64,000 nucleotides of DNA from JALYGJ01 sp963781705. Its GTDB lineage: Bacteria; Chloroflexota; Limnocylindria; Limnocylindrales; CSP1-4. The notes below the pieces were generated by a model. The model was not told the DNA's origin. It saw only the letters and a program-made list of their open reading frames with translations, and did no database searches. Positions 50,200 through 59,196 of this stretch are shown in pieces. The stretch's first letter is position 1; the number at the start of each line of letters is the position of its first letter. The position numbers were made by a program, and so were the translations under genes. Location: the NCBI GenBank assembly GCA_963781705.1, contig CAWAGP010000001.1, forward strand, positions 62,001-126,000, read 5' to 3'.

Positions 50200-50324
50200 C
50201 GCTCACCAGATTGGTCGGCGTTTGCGGCGCAGGGCAGTTGCGGGTGGCCCGTATAACGCGGTCCGAAGGTCCTGTCACAAATCGCTGTCCGACAACGGCG
50301 GCATGGGGCTGCAACAATCAGGCG

Positions 50325-50945
50325 GTGAACGTCCAGCCCGTGAACATCGCGATGAGCGATGTCGACCTGGGGCCGTGCCGCGCCAAGGTCTACGACCGCG
50401 GCGCGGACCGCTGGGCGATCGTGCTGCCCGGGGCGATGTACCTGCCCGACGCGCCACTCCTGTGGTTCTCGCGCGAAGCGGCGCTGGAAGCCGGCTACAA
50501 CGTGCTCGCCGTGTGGGACACGTTCGACCGATCGGGCGACCCGCTGACCTGGGTCGAGGAGCGGCTCCAGGCTGCGCTGGACCACGTCCCCGATGAGGCG
50601 CCGATGCTGATTGCCAAGTCACTCACAACAATGGCCAGCCAACTTGCCGCGCGCCGCGGACTGCGCGCCGTGTGGATCACGCCGCTCGTGGCGGCTGAAC
50701 ACCCGGCGGCCGAAATGGTGATGGCCGGCCTGATGGCGGCGAGCGCGCCATCGCTGTTGATCGGCGGCGGCGCCGATTCCTCTTGGGATGCCACCGTGGC
50801 CGGGGCGGTACCGCGCGGTCGCGTGCTCGAGATCGCCGACGCCGACCACGTGCTCCAGGTGCCCGGCGATGTCGGTCGCTCGCTCGACGCGCTGCGCACG
50901 GTCTCGGTCTCCGTCGAGGAGTTCGCGCGGGGCGAGTCAGCGTGA
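50325..50945 (+). CDS. small alpha/beta-hydrolase-like protein
   Basis: 206 aa, a reduced alpha/beta-hydrolase: WAIVLPGAMYLPDAPLLWFSREAALEAGYNVLAVWD, the nucleophile segment PMLIAKSLTTMASQLAAR (Ser kept, in an A-K-S-L-T context that resembles the G-K-S-L-G type), SLLIGGGADSSWD, and a C-terminal IADADHVLQVP with the His. GTG 50325 is fixed by AACAAT (50313-50318) ending 6 nt upstream; later starts at 50340 and 50352 are possible. Its stop overlaps the acetyl-CoA synthetase start (GTGA). Confidence 0.75.
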   Translation: MNVQPVNIAMSDVDLGPCRAKVYDRGADRWAIVLPGAMYLPDAPLLWFSREAALEAGYNVLAVWDTFDRSGDPLTWVEERLQAALDHVPDEAPMLIAKSLTTMASQLAARRGLRAVWITPLVAAEHPAAEMVMAGLMAASAPSLLIGGGADSSWDATVAGAVPRGRVLEIADADHVLQVPGDVGRSLDALRTVSVSVEEFARGESA

Positions 50946-52921
50946 GCCGCCCAGACTGGCCGCTGTTCGGCCGCGACGTTGCCGATGCCGCGTGGCGGCC
51001 GGCGCCCGACGCGGCAGCCAACACGCGCCTGGGGCGCTTCATCAGCCACGTTGGCGAGCGAGATCTCGAGGCGCTGCAGCGCCGCGCCGAACGTGACCCG
51101 GCGTGGTTCTGGGGTGCCGCCGCGGAGGACCTGCAGCTCCACTGGCAGCGCCCACCCAGCCGCGTGCTCGACACGGACAAGGGCGTCGAATGGTCGCGCT
51201 GGTGGAGCGGCGGCGCGTTCAACTACGCCCAGGCGGCTGTCGATCCGCGCGCCGCGGCCAACCCGGCCGGCCCGGCGGTGACCTGGGAGGGCGAGGACGG
51301 CACGGTCCGGCGGCTGACCAACTCCGAACTGAAGGAGCAGGTTGATCGCGCCGCGGCGATGATCGCCGGGCTGGGTGTGGGCGAGGGCGATCGCGTCGGC
51401 ATCTTCATGCCGCTGCTGCCCGAGACGGTCATCACCGTGCTGGCGTTGGGCAAGCTCAAGGCGATCTACGTGCCGATCTTCTCCGGTTACGCCGCGCCGG
51501 CGGTGGCGACCCGCTTGAACGATGCGGGCGCGAAGCTGCTGGTCACCGCCGATGCGACTCTCCGGCGCGGCACGCGCGTCCCCATGGAGGAGACCGCCGA
51601 CGCGGCAGTCGCCGACGCGCCCAGCGTGCAGACCGTGCTGGTGGTCGGGCGGTTGTCGGAGAATCGGCCGGCAGAAGCCGGGCGCGAGGGTCGCAAGCGC
51701 TGGTGGTCGGACGAAATGGCCAGGGTCGCTCGACCGCTTGAGAACACACCGGCAACCGACCCCGAGACGCCGTACATGGTCATCTACACCTCGGGCACGA
51801 CCGGCCGGCCGAAGGGCGCCGTCCACGTCCATGGCGGCTTCCCGATCAAGGGCGCCCAGGACCTGGCGCACTGCTTCGACCTGGGTCCCGGCGACCGGTT
51901 GTTTTGGTACACCGACCTGGGCTGGATGATGGGCCCGTGGGCGATAAGCGGCGCGCTGTTGCTGGGCGCCGAACTGGTGCTCTACGAGGGTGCGCCCGAC
52001 TATCCCGGTCCCGACCGACTGTGGGCGACGGTGGCCCGCCACGGCGTCACGCACCTGGGCCTGTCGCCGACGGTCATCCGCGCACTGATGGCCCACGGAA
52101 CGGAGCCGGTCCACGCGCACGACCTCCATTCCCTGCGCGTGCTCGGCTCGACCGGCGAACCATGGAATCCGGAGTCGTGGTGGTGGTTCTTCCGCGAGGT
52201 CGGCGGCGGTCGGCTGCCGCTGGTCAACTACAGCGGCGGCACTGAGGTGAGCGGCGGCATCCTGTGCTGCAACCTGCTCACGCCGATCAAGCCGTGCTCG
52301 TTCGGTGGTCCGTCGGTGGGCGCTGCGGCCGACGTGATCGACAGCACCGGTCGCAGCGTGCGTGGCGAGGTCGGCGAACTGGCCCTGCGCCAGCCGCTGC
52401 CGGGCATGACCCGCGGTTTCTGGCAGGATCCGGATCGCTACGTCGAGACGTACTGGGCGCGCGTGCCCGGTACCTGGATTCACGGCGACTGGGCGCTGGT
52501 TGACCCCGACGGCTACTGGTTCATCCAGGGACGAAGCGACGACACGCTCAAGGTTGCCGGCAAACGCGTCGGCCCGGCCGAGGTGGAGAGTGCTGCGGTT
52601 TCCCATCCGGCCGTGCTGGAGGCGGCCGCCGTCGGGGTGCCCCACCAGGTCAAGGGCGAGGTGATCGTCGTGTTCTGCCGGCTGCGGCCAGGCGAGACGG
52701 ACGACGCGGACCTGCGCCGCTCGATCGCAGACATGGTCGTCGCTCACCTCGGCAAGGCGCTGAAACCGGAGGCGGTGGTAGTCGTCACCGACCTGCCCCG
52801 GACGCGCTCAGGCAAGGTCATGCGCCGCGTCGCGCGCGCTACCTACCTGGGCACCGACCCGGGCGACCTATCGGCGCTCGAGAACCCGCTCGCCCTGGAG
52901 GCGATTCGCGCCCTGCGTTGA
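50942..52921 (+). CDS. acetyl-/acyl-CoA synthetase (AMP-forming)
   Basis: 659 aa ANL-superfamily ligase of the acetyl-CoA synthetase subfamily. An N-terminal ACAS_N-like part (WFWGAAAEDLQLHWQRPPSRVLDTD...WWSGGAFNYAQAAVD) is followed by P-loop-like YTSGTTGRPKGAVHVHGGF, then YSGGTEVSGG, WIHGDWALVDPDGYWFIQGRSDDTLKVAGKRVGPAEVES, and the acetylatable lysine in RTRSGKVMRR. It activates acetate or a short acid. The VYTSGT-upstream Trp that limits pocket size in acetate enzymes was not checked, so propionate-like substrates remain possible. Co-translated with the upstream hydrolase. Confidence 0.9.
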   Translation: MSRPDWPLFGRDVADAAWRPAPDAAANTRLGRFISHVGERDLEALQRRAERDPAWFWGAAAEDLQLHWQRPPSRVLDTDKGVEWSRWWSGGAFNYAQAAVDPRAAANPAGPAVTWEGEDGTVRRLTNSELKEQVDRAAAMIAGLGVGEGDRVGIFMPLLPETVITVLALGKLKAIYVPIFSGYAAPAVATRLNDAGAKLLVTADATLRRGTRVPMEETADAAVADAPSVQTVLVVGRLSENRPAEAGREGRKRWWSDEMARVARPLENTPATDPETPYMVIYTSGTTGRPKGAVHVHGGFPIKGAQDLAHCFDLGPGDRLFWYTDLGWMMGPWAISGALLLGAELVLYEGAPDYPGPDRLWATVARHGVTHLGLSPTVIRALMAHGTEPVHAHDLHSLRVLGSTGEPWNPESWWWFFREVGGGRLPLVNYSGGTEVSGGILCCNLLTPIKPCSFGGPSVGAAADVIDSTGRSVRGEVGELALRQPLPGMTRGFWQDPDRYVETYWARVPGTWIHGDWALVDPDGYWFIQGRSDDTLKVAGKRVGPAEVESAAVSHPAVLEAAAVGVPHQVKGEVIVVFCRLRPGETDDADLRRSIADMVVAHLGKALKPEAVVVVTDLPRTRSGKVMRRVARATYLGTDPGDLSALENPLALEAIRALR

Positions 52922-52968
52922 GCGCATAATCACGATCGGGGTTGTCGGGGGCAGCACGGAGGTCTCTC

Positions 52969-53385
52969 GTGACTCTTGAGTTCACCAGCCTGAACTGGGT
53001 GGCAGTTATCGCGGCGGCCGTGGTGGGCATGGTCGTCGGCTTCGTCTGGTATCTGCCCATGGTCTTCGGCAAGAGGTGGGCGGCCACGATCGGACGTTCG
53101 GTGCCAACGATGAGCGACATGTCACCAGTTCAGATGGGCGGCGTCGTCGTGCTGGCGCTCGTGATGGCGTACGTTCTGACGCTGTTGATCGGCGGACTCG
53201 GCGCCAATACGGTGGCCAACGGTGCCATCGTCGGCTTCCTCGTCTGGCTCGGGTTCGCGGCCACCGGGGCCGCCAACCTGGTGCTGAACGAGGGGCGCAG
53301 CTGGGAGTGGTGGTTTATCACCGCCGGCTACTACCTCGTGGGAGCCGTGGTCATGGGCGGGGTCATCGGCTACCTGGGCGCGTAG
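52969..53385 (+). CDS. DUF1761-family membrane protein
   Basis: 138 aa with four helices: NWVAVIAAAVVGMVVGFVWYLPMVFGKRW (the family opening), VVLALVMAYVLTLLIGGLGA, GAIVGFLVWLGFAATGAANLV, and AGYYLVGAVVMGGVIGYL. DUF1761 proteins are small bacterial membrane proteins of unknown role. GGAGG (52958-52962) sets GTG 52969 over the frame starting at 52942. Confidence 0.85.
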   Translation: MTLEFTSLNWVAVIAAAVVGMVVGFVWYLPMVFGKRWAATIGRSVPTMSDMSPVQMGGVVVLALVMAYVLTLLIGGLGANTVANGAIVGFLVWLGFAATGAANLVLNEGRSWEWWFITAGYYLVGAVVMGGVIGYLGA

Positions 53386-53530
53386 CCGCGAGGCGTCCGG
53401 CTCAAGGGCGCTCGATCTGCCGCCCCAGGGCGGCAGAAAGCTCGACGCCTAACTGCACCCAAGAAGCGCACGCGGTCGCAGCCTTCGCACTCTTTCGCGG
53501 TGCGGTCAGCGCGCGGACGACAATGGGCAC

Positions 53531-54346
53531 GTGACCCCAATCACGAGCACGACCAACCCGCGCGTCAAGGCGGCCGCGCGGCTGCGCGGCCGCCGCGAAC
53601 GCGACAAGCTCGGCCTGACGCTGATCGACGGGGTGCGCGAGACGATGCGCGCGCTGCAGGGCGGCGCCGTGATCCAGGAGATATTCATAGAGCCCGACCT
53701 GTGCCAGGAGCAGGAATGCCGCGCGTTGGTCGAGCGGCTGCGTGAAGAGTCGGTGCCGATCTGGCAGCTTGGCCGCGATGCGTTCGCCCGGCTTGCGTAC
53801 GGCGACCGCCTCGACGGCGTGGTTGCCGTGGCCGAGACGCCGCTTCACCGGCTCGAGGAGCTGATCCTGCCACCCCAGCCGTTGATCGCCGTTGTCGAAG
53901 GCGTCGAGAAACCGGGCAACCTCGGGGCAGTGCTGCGCACGGCCGACGGTGCCGGACTCAACGCTGTCATCGTGGCCGAGTCGGCGACCGACCTCTTCAA
54001 CCCCAACATCATTCGCGCGAGCCTGGGCACGGTCTTCAGCGTGCCGGTGTCAGTCGCCTCGACGGGCGCCGTGCTCACCTGGCTCCGCGAACGCGGCATC
54101 GGCATCATCGCCGCGCGCGTCGACGGCTCGGTCGACTACACCGCCGCCGACTATTCGGGCGCAGTGGCCATCGCGCTGGGCAGCGAGGCGCGCGGCCTGT
54201 CGGACGCGTGGGGAGAGCTGGCTCGTGCGTCGGTACGCGTGCCCATGTTCGGCGTCGCCAATTCGCTCAACGTGTCGGCCACCGCCGCCGTGCTCTTCTA
54301 TGAGGCGCTTCGCCAGCGCCGCCATGGCGCCCAGCTCAACCGGTGA
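53531..54346 (+). CDS. SpoU/TrmH-family RNA 2'-O-methyltransferase
   Basis: 271 aa. N-terminal substrate-binding domain (NPRVKAAARLRGRRERDKLGLTLIDGVRETMRAL) and C-terminal SPOUT knot: EKPGNLGAVLRTADGAG (motif 1 with the Arg), AIALGSEARGLSD (motif 2), VPMFGVANSLNVSATAAVLFYEA (motif 3). It methylates rRNA or tRNA ribose using SAM; which nucleotide cannot be told, though the layout is closest to 23S rRNA RlmB-like enzymes. GACAAT (53519-53524) lies 6 nt before GTG 53531. Confidence 0.92.
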   Translation: MTPITSTTNPRVKAAARLRGRRERDKLGLTLIDGVRETMRALQGGAVIQEIFIEPDLCQEQECRALVERLREESVPIWQLGRDAFARLAYGDRLDGVVAVAETPLHRLEELILPPQPLIAVVEGVEKPGNLGAVLRTADGAGLNAVIVAESATDLFNPNIIRASLGTVFSVPVSVASTGAVLTWLRERGIGIIAARVDGSVDYTAADYSGAVAIALGSEARGLSDAWGELARASVRVPMFGVANSLNVSATAAVLFYEALRQRRHGAQLNR

Positions 54347-54637
54347 TCGGCCGCCGAAGCGCAGGTTGGACGCCGCTCTGGTCCTCCGCCACGCCGGTGG
54401 ACCACTGACGCTTGCCGTGCGTCTTAGGCGCGCACGCTCCGCTCGGCGTGCCTTCTGTCACGCTCGACGTCGCCGTCCGTGCGTGGCACCTGCGCGTGTC
54501 ATGCGTATATAGCGGCGCCACCGCGGCTAGCACGCGCCAGACGCGCAACTGGCGCCCAAAACCCAGACCCTGCGGTGTAGGACGCGTCATGTGCGCAATC
54601 GGCGCCAACAAGGTCGGCGCACACAAGCGGCCTGTGG
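54347..54637. other. gene-free stretch between convergent genes
   Basis: 291 bp without a credible gene on either strand. It has an isolated AT-rich GTATATAG (about 54504-54511) and several GGCGCC/GCGC half-symmetric elements. Nothing is assigned. Confidence 0.4.
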
Positions 54638-55798
54638 CTACTCGACCCTGAGGCCGAGCACCTTGCGGCCGATGACCAGCCGCTGGATCTGGCTGGTGCC
54701 CTCCCCGATCTCGGTCAGCTTCGCGTCACGCAGGTAGCGCTCGACCTTGTACTCCTCCACGTAGCCGTAGCCGCCGTGGATCTGCACCGCGTTGTTGGTC
54801 GCCCGCTGCGACACCTCCGAAGCGAACAACTTGGCTTCCGCCGCTGCCGTCGAGTAGTCGCGACCCTGGTCCTTGAGCCACGCGGCGCGCCACACCAGCG
54901 CGCGGGCCGCGTCGATTTCGGTGGCCATGTCGGCAACCATGAACGCGACTCCTTCAAACGAGCCGATCGGCCGGCCGAACTGCTTGCGCTCGCGCGCATA
55001 GGCAACCGACGCGTCGAGTGCCGCCTGCGACAGGCCGACGGCCATCGCGCCGATCGAGATGCGACCACCGTCGAGCGTCTTCAGGAAGACCTTCCAGCCG
55101 TCGCCCTGCGCGCCGAGCATGTGATCGGCGGGGACGCGGCAATCCTCGAATAGCAGCTCGCCGGTTGCGCTGGCGTGCAGCCCGAGCTTCTCCTCGAGCC
55201 GGCCGATGACGAAACCGGCCGTGTCGCGCGTGACGATGAACGCGCTGATCTCCGGCGAGCCGTCATCGCGCGCGCCGGTCCGCGCCGTGACGATGTACGT
55301 GCCGGCCTGCCCGGCGTTGGTGATGAAGCGCTTGCGACCGTTGATCACCCAGGAGCCGTCCGCCTCGTCGAAGCGCGCCGTGGTGCGCGTGCCGCCCGAA
55401 TCGGAGCCCGCCTCCGGCTCGGTCAGCCCGTACGCGCCAAGCACTTCGCCCTTGGCCATGGGCACCAGGAAGCGTTCCTTCTGGGCATCCGTACCGGCCA
55501 GGTGCAGCGGGTTGCAGCCGAGTGATGTGTGCGCAGCGACGATGATCGCCAGCGAGCCCCACACGCGCGCCAGCTCCTCGATCGCGACGGCGTACGCGAG
55601 CGTGTCCAGTCCGGCGCCGCCCTCCTCTTCCGGGAAGGGAATACCGAGCAGACCCATCTGGCCCAGGTCGGCAACGATGTCGGTTGGGAAGCGCCGTTCA
55701 CGCTCATGCTCGTCGATCTGCGGCTCGATCTCGCGCGCGGCGAAATCGCGGATGGTGTCACGCAACAGGCGGTGTTCCTGGGGAAGGTCGAGATCCAT
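54638..55798 (-). CDS. acyl-CoA dehydrogenase
   Basis: 386 aa with full architecture: LRDTIRDFAAREIEPQIDEHER, YGLTEPEAGSDSGGTRTTARF, WVINGRKRFITNAG, QIHGGYGYVEEYKVERYLRDAK and EIGEGTSQIQRLVIGRKVLG. The Glu preceding GTSQIQ is the catalytic base of short- and medium-chain enzymes. Its LTEPEAGSD loop is closer to the butyryl/short-chain group than to the enzyme at 17347-18552. ATG 55798 has TACCAT (55810-55805) exactly 6 nt upstream, against the longer frame to 55843. Divergent from yaaA. Confidence 0.92.
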   Translation of the reverse strand: MDLDLPQEHRLLRDTIRDFAAREIEPQIDEHERERRFPTDIVADLGQMGLLGIPFPEEEGGAGLDTLAYAVAIEELARVWGSLAIIVAAHTSLGCNPLHLAGTDAQKERFLVPMAKGEVLGAYGLTEPEAGSDSGGTRTTARFDEADGSWVINGRKRFITNAGQAGTYIVTARTGARDDGSPEISAFIVTRDTAGFVIGRLEEKLGLHASATGELLFEDCRVPADHMLGAQGDGWKVFLKTLDGGRISIGAMAVGLSQAALDASVAYARERKQFGRPIGSFEGVAFMVADMATEIDAARALVWRAAWLKDQGRDYSTAAAEAKLFASEVSQRATNNAVQIHGGYGYVEEYKVERYLRDAKLTEIGEGTSQIQRLVIGRKVLGLRVE

Positions 55799-55860
55799 AG
55801 CCGGATGGTAGAGCCGCGCGGGCCGGATGGAGCGTGGCCGCAACCACGTACATTTGCCGC

Positions 55861-56628
55861 GTGTTGATCATCGCCCCACCGTCCGAGACCAAACGGGCCC
55901 CGGCCGACGGCGCGCCGGTCGCCCTGGACAAGCTTTCGTTCCCCGAACTCACGGCGATGCGGGCCCGTGTCCTCGACGCGCTGGTCGAGACAAGCGCCCG
56001 TCCCGACGCCCTGGAGCGGCTGCTGGTGGGGCCGTCGCTGGTCCACGAGGTCGCGCGCAACACGGCGTTGCGCGACCTGCCGGCGCGGCCGGTGCTTGAG
56101 ATCTACGCTGGCCCCCTGTACCAGGGCCTTGACAGCCCGACGCTGCCGCCGCAGGCCGCTACCCGGACAGCCACGCGCCTCGTCGTAGCGTCGTCACTCT
56201 GGGGCGCGCTGCGCCCGCATGACCGGATCCCCGCGTACCGACTCCATGTCTGCGCTCGCCTGGTCGGAATGGGTCGTCTCGAGCCGGCGTGGCGCACCGT
56301 GCTCCCGGCCGCCCTGGCCGAGGCAGCAGGGTCCCGCGGAGTCGTTCTCGATCTCCGCTCCCGCGCTTACCAGGCGATCGGGACGCCCCTGGGTCTCGCT
56401 CAGCGGACGGTAACGGTCCGGATCGCGCCCGGATCAGGCGCCTCGAAGGTCGGCAACGTGACGGCGAAGCGCGTGCGCGGTCAGCTGGCCCGGTATTTGC
56501 TCGAGTCCGGCGCCGATCCCGACGACCCGCGCGACGTCGCCGTCATCCTCTCCGAGCGCTGGCCCGCCCGCCTCGACGCACCGCCGAGACCGGGGCAGCC
56601 GTGGACCCTGCACGTCCGTCCGATCTGA
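55861..56628 (+). CDS. yaaA: YaaA/DUF328-family peroxide stress protein
   Basis: 255 aa of the YaaA family: VLIIAPPSETKR (the SPAKTL-equivalent start), LEIYAGPLYQGLDSPTLP (the Y-x-G-x-x-Y-x-G-L pattern), LVVASSLWGALRPHDRIPAYRLHV and VGNVTAKRVRGQLARYLLE. E. coli YaaA limits DNA damage by lowering free iron during peroxide stress and binds DNA. GTG 55861 follows TACATT (55849-55854) by 6 nt; the frame from 55834 is not needed. Confidence 0.85.
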   Translation: MLIIAPPSETKRAPADGAPVALDKLSFPELTAMRARVLDALVETSARPDALERLLVGPSLVHEVARNTALRDLPARPVLEIYAGPLYQGLDSPTLPPQAATRTATRLVVASSLWGALRPHDRIPAYRLHVCARLVGMGRLEPAWRTVLPAALAEAAGSRGVVLDLRSRAYQAIGTPLGLAQRTVTVRIAPGSGASKVGNVTAKRVRGQLARYLLESGADPDDPRDVAVILSERWPARLDAPPRPGQPWTLHVRPI

Positions 56629-56693
56629 CGACAACGGCTTGACGACGGCGTCGCTGGGTTATCCGGCTCGCGCCGCGGACGGCGGGCCTGCAG

Positions 56694-57749
56694 CTACGCC
56701 TCTTCCCGCTCGACGCGCCGGCGCGCCGGGGGCGCGCGGCGCGGCTGGGGCAGATCGCTGGTGCCCTGCACGAAGGACGCCTGGCGGGCCCATTCGGCCA
56801 CCTGCTCCTGCTCCTCGACCGACAGGATGCCCAGCCGTCCGAGCGTGGCCAGCTCGTCGCGCATGTAGGTCTTGAGCATTTCCGGGCCGTCCGTGTTAAT
56901 CGTGAAACGTACCCCGTTCCGCCGGAAGGTGTCGAAGATCCAGCGAAACTCGTCCCAGCCGGAGACCACGCGCGTGTTCAGGTTGCTGGTCGGGCACACC
57001 TCGAGCGTGATCTCGCGCTCGCGCAGTATCGCCATCGTGCGCGGATCGAAGGCGGCCTTGATGCCGTGGCCGATACGGGTCGGCTCGAGCTCCTCGATCA
57101 CCTCGGCGATCTCCTCGACCGGTCCCGACTCGCCGGTATGCACCGTGGTGCCCAGTCCACGCCGGCGGCAGCGCTCGAACAGGCGGCGGTAGTCGGCCGG
57201 CCGGAAGTCGGGCGATTCGGGCCCGGCGATGTCGACACCAACCACGCCCCGGTTGCGGTAGGCGATCGCCTTCTCGGCGATGATCTCGTTGAGGTTGTAG
57301 GGAAAGGCGCGGTCGAGGCAGAAGATCAGCCCCGGCGCGACGGGATACTCGAGCACTGCCCGGTCCATGCCGCGGATGGCCGCGCTGATGATGTGGTCGA
57401 GATCCTGCTCGCCGCCGCGGTTGCGCTTCATCGGGTTGAAGCGCAGCTCGATGGTGGTGATGTTGTTCTTGCGGTACGCGCCGCCGATGACCTCGTAGAC
57501 CGAGCGCTCGACCGCGAGCGGCGAGGATTGGATCAGCTCGGTCCAGTGGAACAGCTGGAGGTACCCGTCGAAGCTGCGACCGCGTCGCGCCGAGACCGTG
57601 ATCAGCTGGCGGAACTCCCAGTAGTCCTTGGTCGGCAGCCGGATGCCCTGCGAGTGGGCGATGCCCCACATGATCGCCGGCGCGACCGAGCCACCCAGAT
57701 GCGTGTGGAGCTCGGTCAGCGGCCGGTTGCGCGGAAGAACGTTGGGCAC
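56694..57749 (-). CDS. adenosine-deaminase-family aminohydrolase
   Basis: 351 aa TIM-barrel metal deaminase: LTELHTHLGGSV (H-x-H), VGVDIAGPES, TTVHTGESGPVEEI (His and proton-shuttle Glu), RIGHGIKAAF, TLEVCPTSNLNTRVV, and FTINTDGPEMLKT. The canonical double Asp (NTDDP) is Asp-Gly, so one substrate-contacting Asp is lost and the substrate may not be adenosine. Aminofutalosine, methylthioadenosine or adenine are options. GTG 57749 has TAGCAT (57761-57756) 6 nt upstream. The C-tail is Arg/Pro-rich and atypical. Confidence 0.88.
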   Translation of the reverse strand: MPNVLPRNRPLTELHTHLGGSVAPAIMWGIAHSQGIRLPTKDYWEFRQLITVSARRGRSFDGYLQLFHWTELIQSSPLAVERSVYEVIGGAYRKNNITTIELRFNPMKRNRGGEQDLDHIISAAIRGMDRAVLEYPVAPGLIFCLDRAFPYNLNEIIAEKAIAYRNRGVVGVDIAGPESPDFRPADYRRLFERCRRRGLGTTVHTGESGPVEEIAEVIEELEPTRIGHGIKAAFDPRTMAILREREITLEVCPTSNLNTRVVSGWDEFRWIFDTFRRNGVRFTINTDGPEMLKTYMRDELATLGRLGILSVEEQEQVAEWARQASFVQGTSDLPQPRRAPPARRRVEREEA

Positions 57750-57787
57750 GCCCCGATGCTAACGGAGCGTGCCCTGAACTCGCCGAT

Positions 57788-58387
57788 CTAGAACGGACCG
57801 TCGACCCACTGCTTCACTACTCCGGGGCAGTAGTTCCACGAGTTGTCCCACCAGGTGCCGTTGACGTAGTAGCCGTAGCTGGACGTGATCTCGTGCGAGA
57901 CCTGCCTTTGCAGGCTGCCGTTCGCTCGGTACCAGAACATCTTGAGCGCGACCCGGTAGTGGACATCGAAATCGGACCAGTCTCCGTCGGGCACCGTCAC
58001 GCTCACGCGCATGGCGTTGAACGCCGCGGCCCTGGTCGTCGTCGCGACCGCCTTCTGGACCCGACTCGTGTAGGTAGTCGTCCAGGTGGTGTTGCCGCCC
58101 CAGTCAATCAAGCGGATGACGTTGAACTGCCAGCCCACCGTCTGCCGGCCGCTCTTGGCGAAGACCTGTGGTGGCGTGACCGCGATTCGCCTGAATTGCG
58201 CCGTGAACGATTGGTTGGTATTCCCGTTGGTGTGGTACTTGCACCTGACCGTGCTGCCGTAGTCGGGCGGTGGCGTGCCGGCCGCGACTGGCGCTGCCGA
58301 GGCGATCGTGGCCAACGCCACCAGAGCAAACGTGAGCATGAACAGACTGCTCGCCGGGCGGCGTCGCGAGGTGCCGATCGTTTCCAT
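57788..58387 (-). CDS. secreted hypothetical protein
   Basis: 199 aa with a Sec signal (SSLFMLTFALVALATIASAAPVAAG). The mature part is rich in aromatic residues, Thr and Asn (FTAQFRRIAVTPPQ, WQFNVIRLIDWGGNTTWTTTY) and ends WWDNSWNYCPGVVKQWVDGPF. It has two cysteines. AAGGAGGGG precedes ATG 58387, excluding the longer frame to 58453. No family recognised; probably a beta-sandwich surface protein. Confidence 0.65.
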   Translation of the reverse strand: METIGTSRRRPASSLFMLTFALVALATIASAAPVAAGTPPPDYGSTVRCKYHTNGNTNQSFTAQFRRIAVTPPQVFAKSGRQTVGWQFNVIRLIDWGGNTTWTTTYTSRVQKAVATTTRAAAFNAMRVSVTVPDGDWSDFDVHYRVALKMFWYRANGSLQRQVSHEITSSYGYYVNGTWWDNSWNYCPGVVKQWVDGPF

Positions 58388-58548
58388 TATCCGTACCCCT
58401 CCTTCCCTTTCGGGTCGTCGAGCAGTAGATGCCCGCCGACCGTCCAGTGACACACCGGTGCGTACGGAACGATCTACTGAGACCGGCTAGGTGGCCAGTG
58501 CCGAAGGTCGCGTGAATCAATAGGCGCCCGCGTTGCATCCACTGTTGC

Positions 58549-59196
58549 GTGAACGCCTGCGACTACTCTTTCGCTGGAATCTTGGCGGCGAGTTTCTCGA
58601 GGCGCCAACGATCAGAGGGGATAACGGCCATCGCGCTTGATCAGCCCGGTTTGGGGCGCGTAAACACCGGCCAGGAAGCGTGGGCCGAAACTGTCGCCGC
58701 GGCGGCTAGCGGCGACGAGAACGCGTTTGCCCGCATCGTGGCCGCGCATCAGCAGGACATGGTGCGCGTCTGCCAGGTCATAACGCGCGATGCCGAGGCG
58801 GCCAACGACGCCGTCCAGGAGGCGTGGGCGATCGCCTGGCGACAGCTGTCCGAGCTTCGCGAACCGCACCGCTTGCGCTCGTGGCTGGTCGCGATCGCCG
58901 CCAACGAGGCTCGCCAGTCCATGCGCCGACAGCGCCGCCAGGCGGTGACCGAGTTGCCCACCGATGGGCCGCGCGACGACGACGAAGGCACGCGCATCTG
59001 GTCCGGACGTATCGATCTGCGCAACGCCCTCGCGCATCTCACCGTCGACGATCGGCAGTTGCTGGCCCTTCGTTACGTGGCCGGATTCGATTCAACGGAG
59101 TTGAGCCGCGTCACCCACATCTCGCCGTCAGGAACGCGCGCTCGACTGCAACGCCTGTTGGCGGTGCTCAGGGACGAACTGGAGCCCGGGTCATGA
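58549..59196 (+). CDS. ECF-type RNA polymerase sigma factor
   Basis: Up to 215 aa. Region 2: ENAFARIVAAHQQDMVRVCQVITRDAEAANDAVQEAWAIAWRQL (with the -10-recognition helix) and LRSWLVAIAANEARQSMRRQRR. Region 4: RNALAHLTVDDRQLLALRYVAGFDSTELSRVTHISPSGTRARLQRLLAVLRDEL. The true start is unclear: GTG 58549 and TTG 58651 are in frame, and an AGAGGGG at about 58613-58619 points to a start around 58625-58631 where no common start codon exists. The stop overlaps the next gene by ATGA, the usual sigma/anti-sigma arrangement. Confidence 0.88.
   Translation: MNACDYSFAGILAASFSRRQRSEGITAIALDQPGLGRVNTGQEAWAETVAAAASGDENAFARIVAAHQQDMVRVCQVITRDAEAANDAVQEAWAIAWRQLSELREPHRLRSWLVAIAANEARQSMRRQRRQAVTELPTDGPRDDDEGTRIWSGRIDLRNALAHLTVDDRQLLALRYVAGFDSTELSRVTHISPSGTRARLQRLLAVLRDELEPGS

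Noticed and set aside
50495..52747. 750-codon minus-strand frame opposite acetyl-CoA synthetase
   Set aside because: Shadow frame; the sense strand encodes all ANL-ligase motifs in order.
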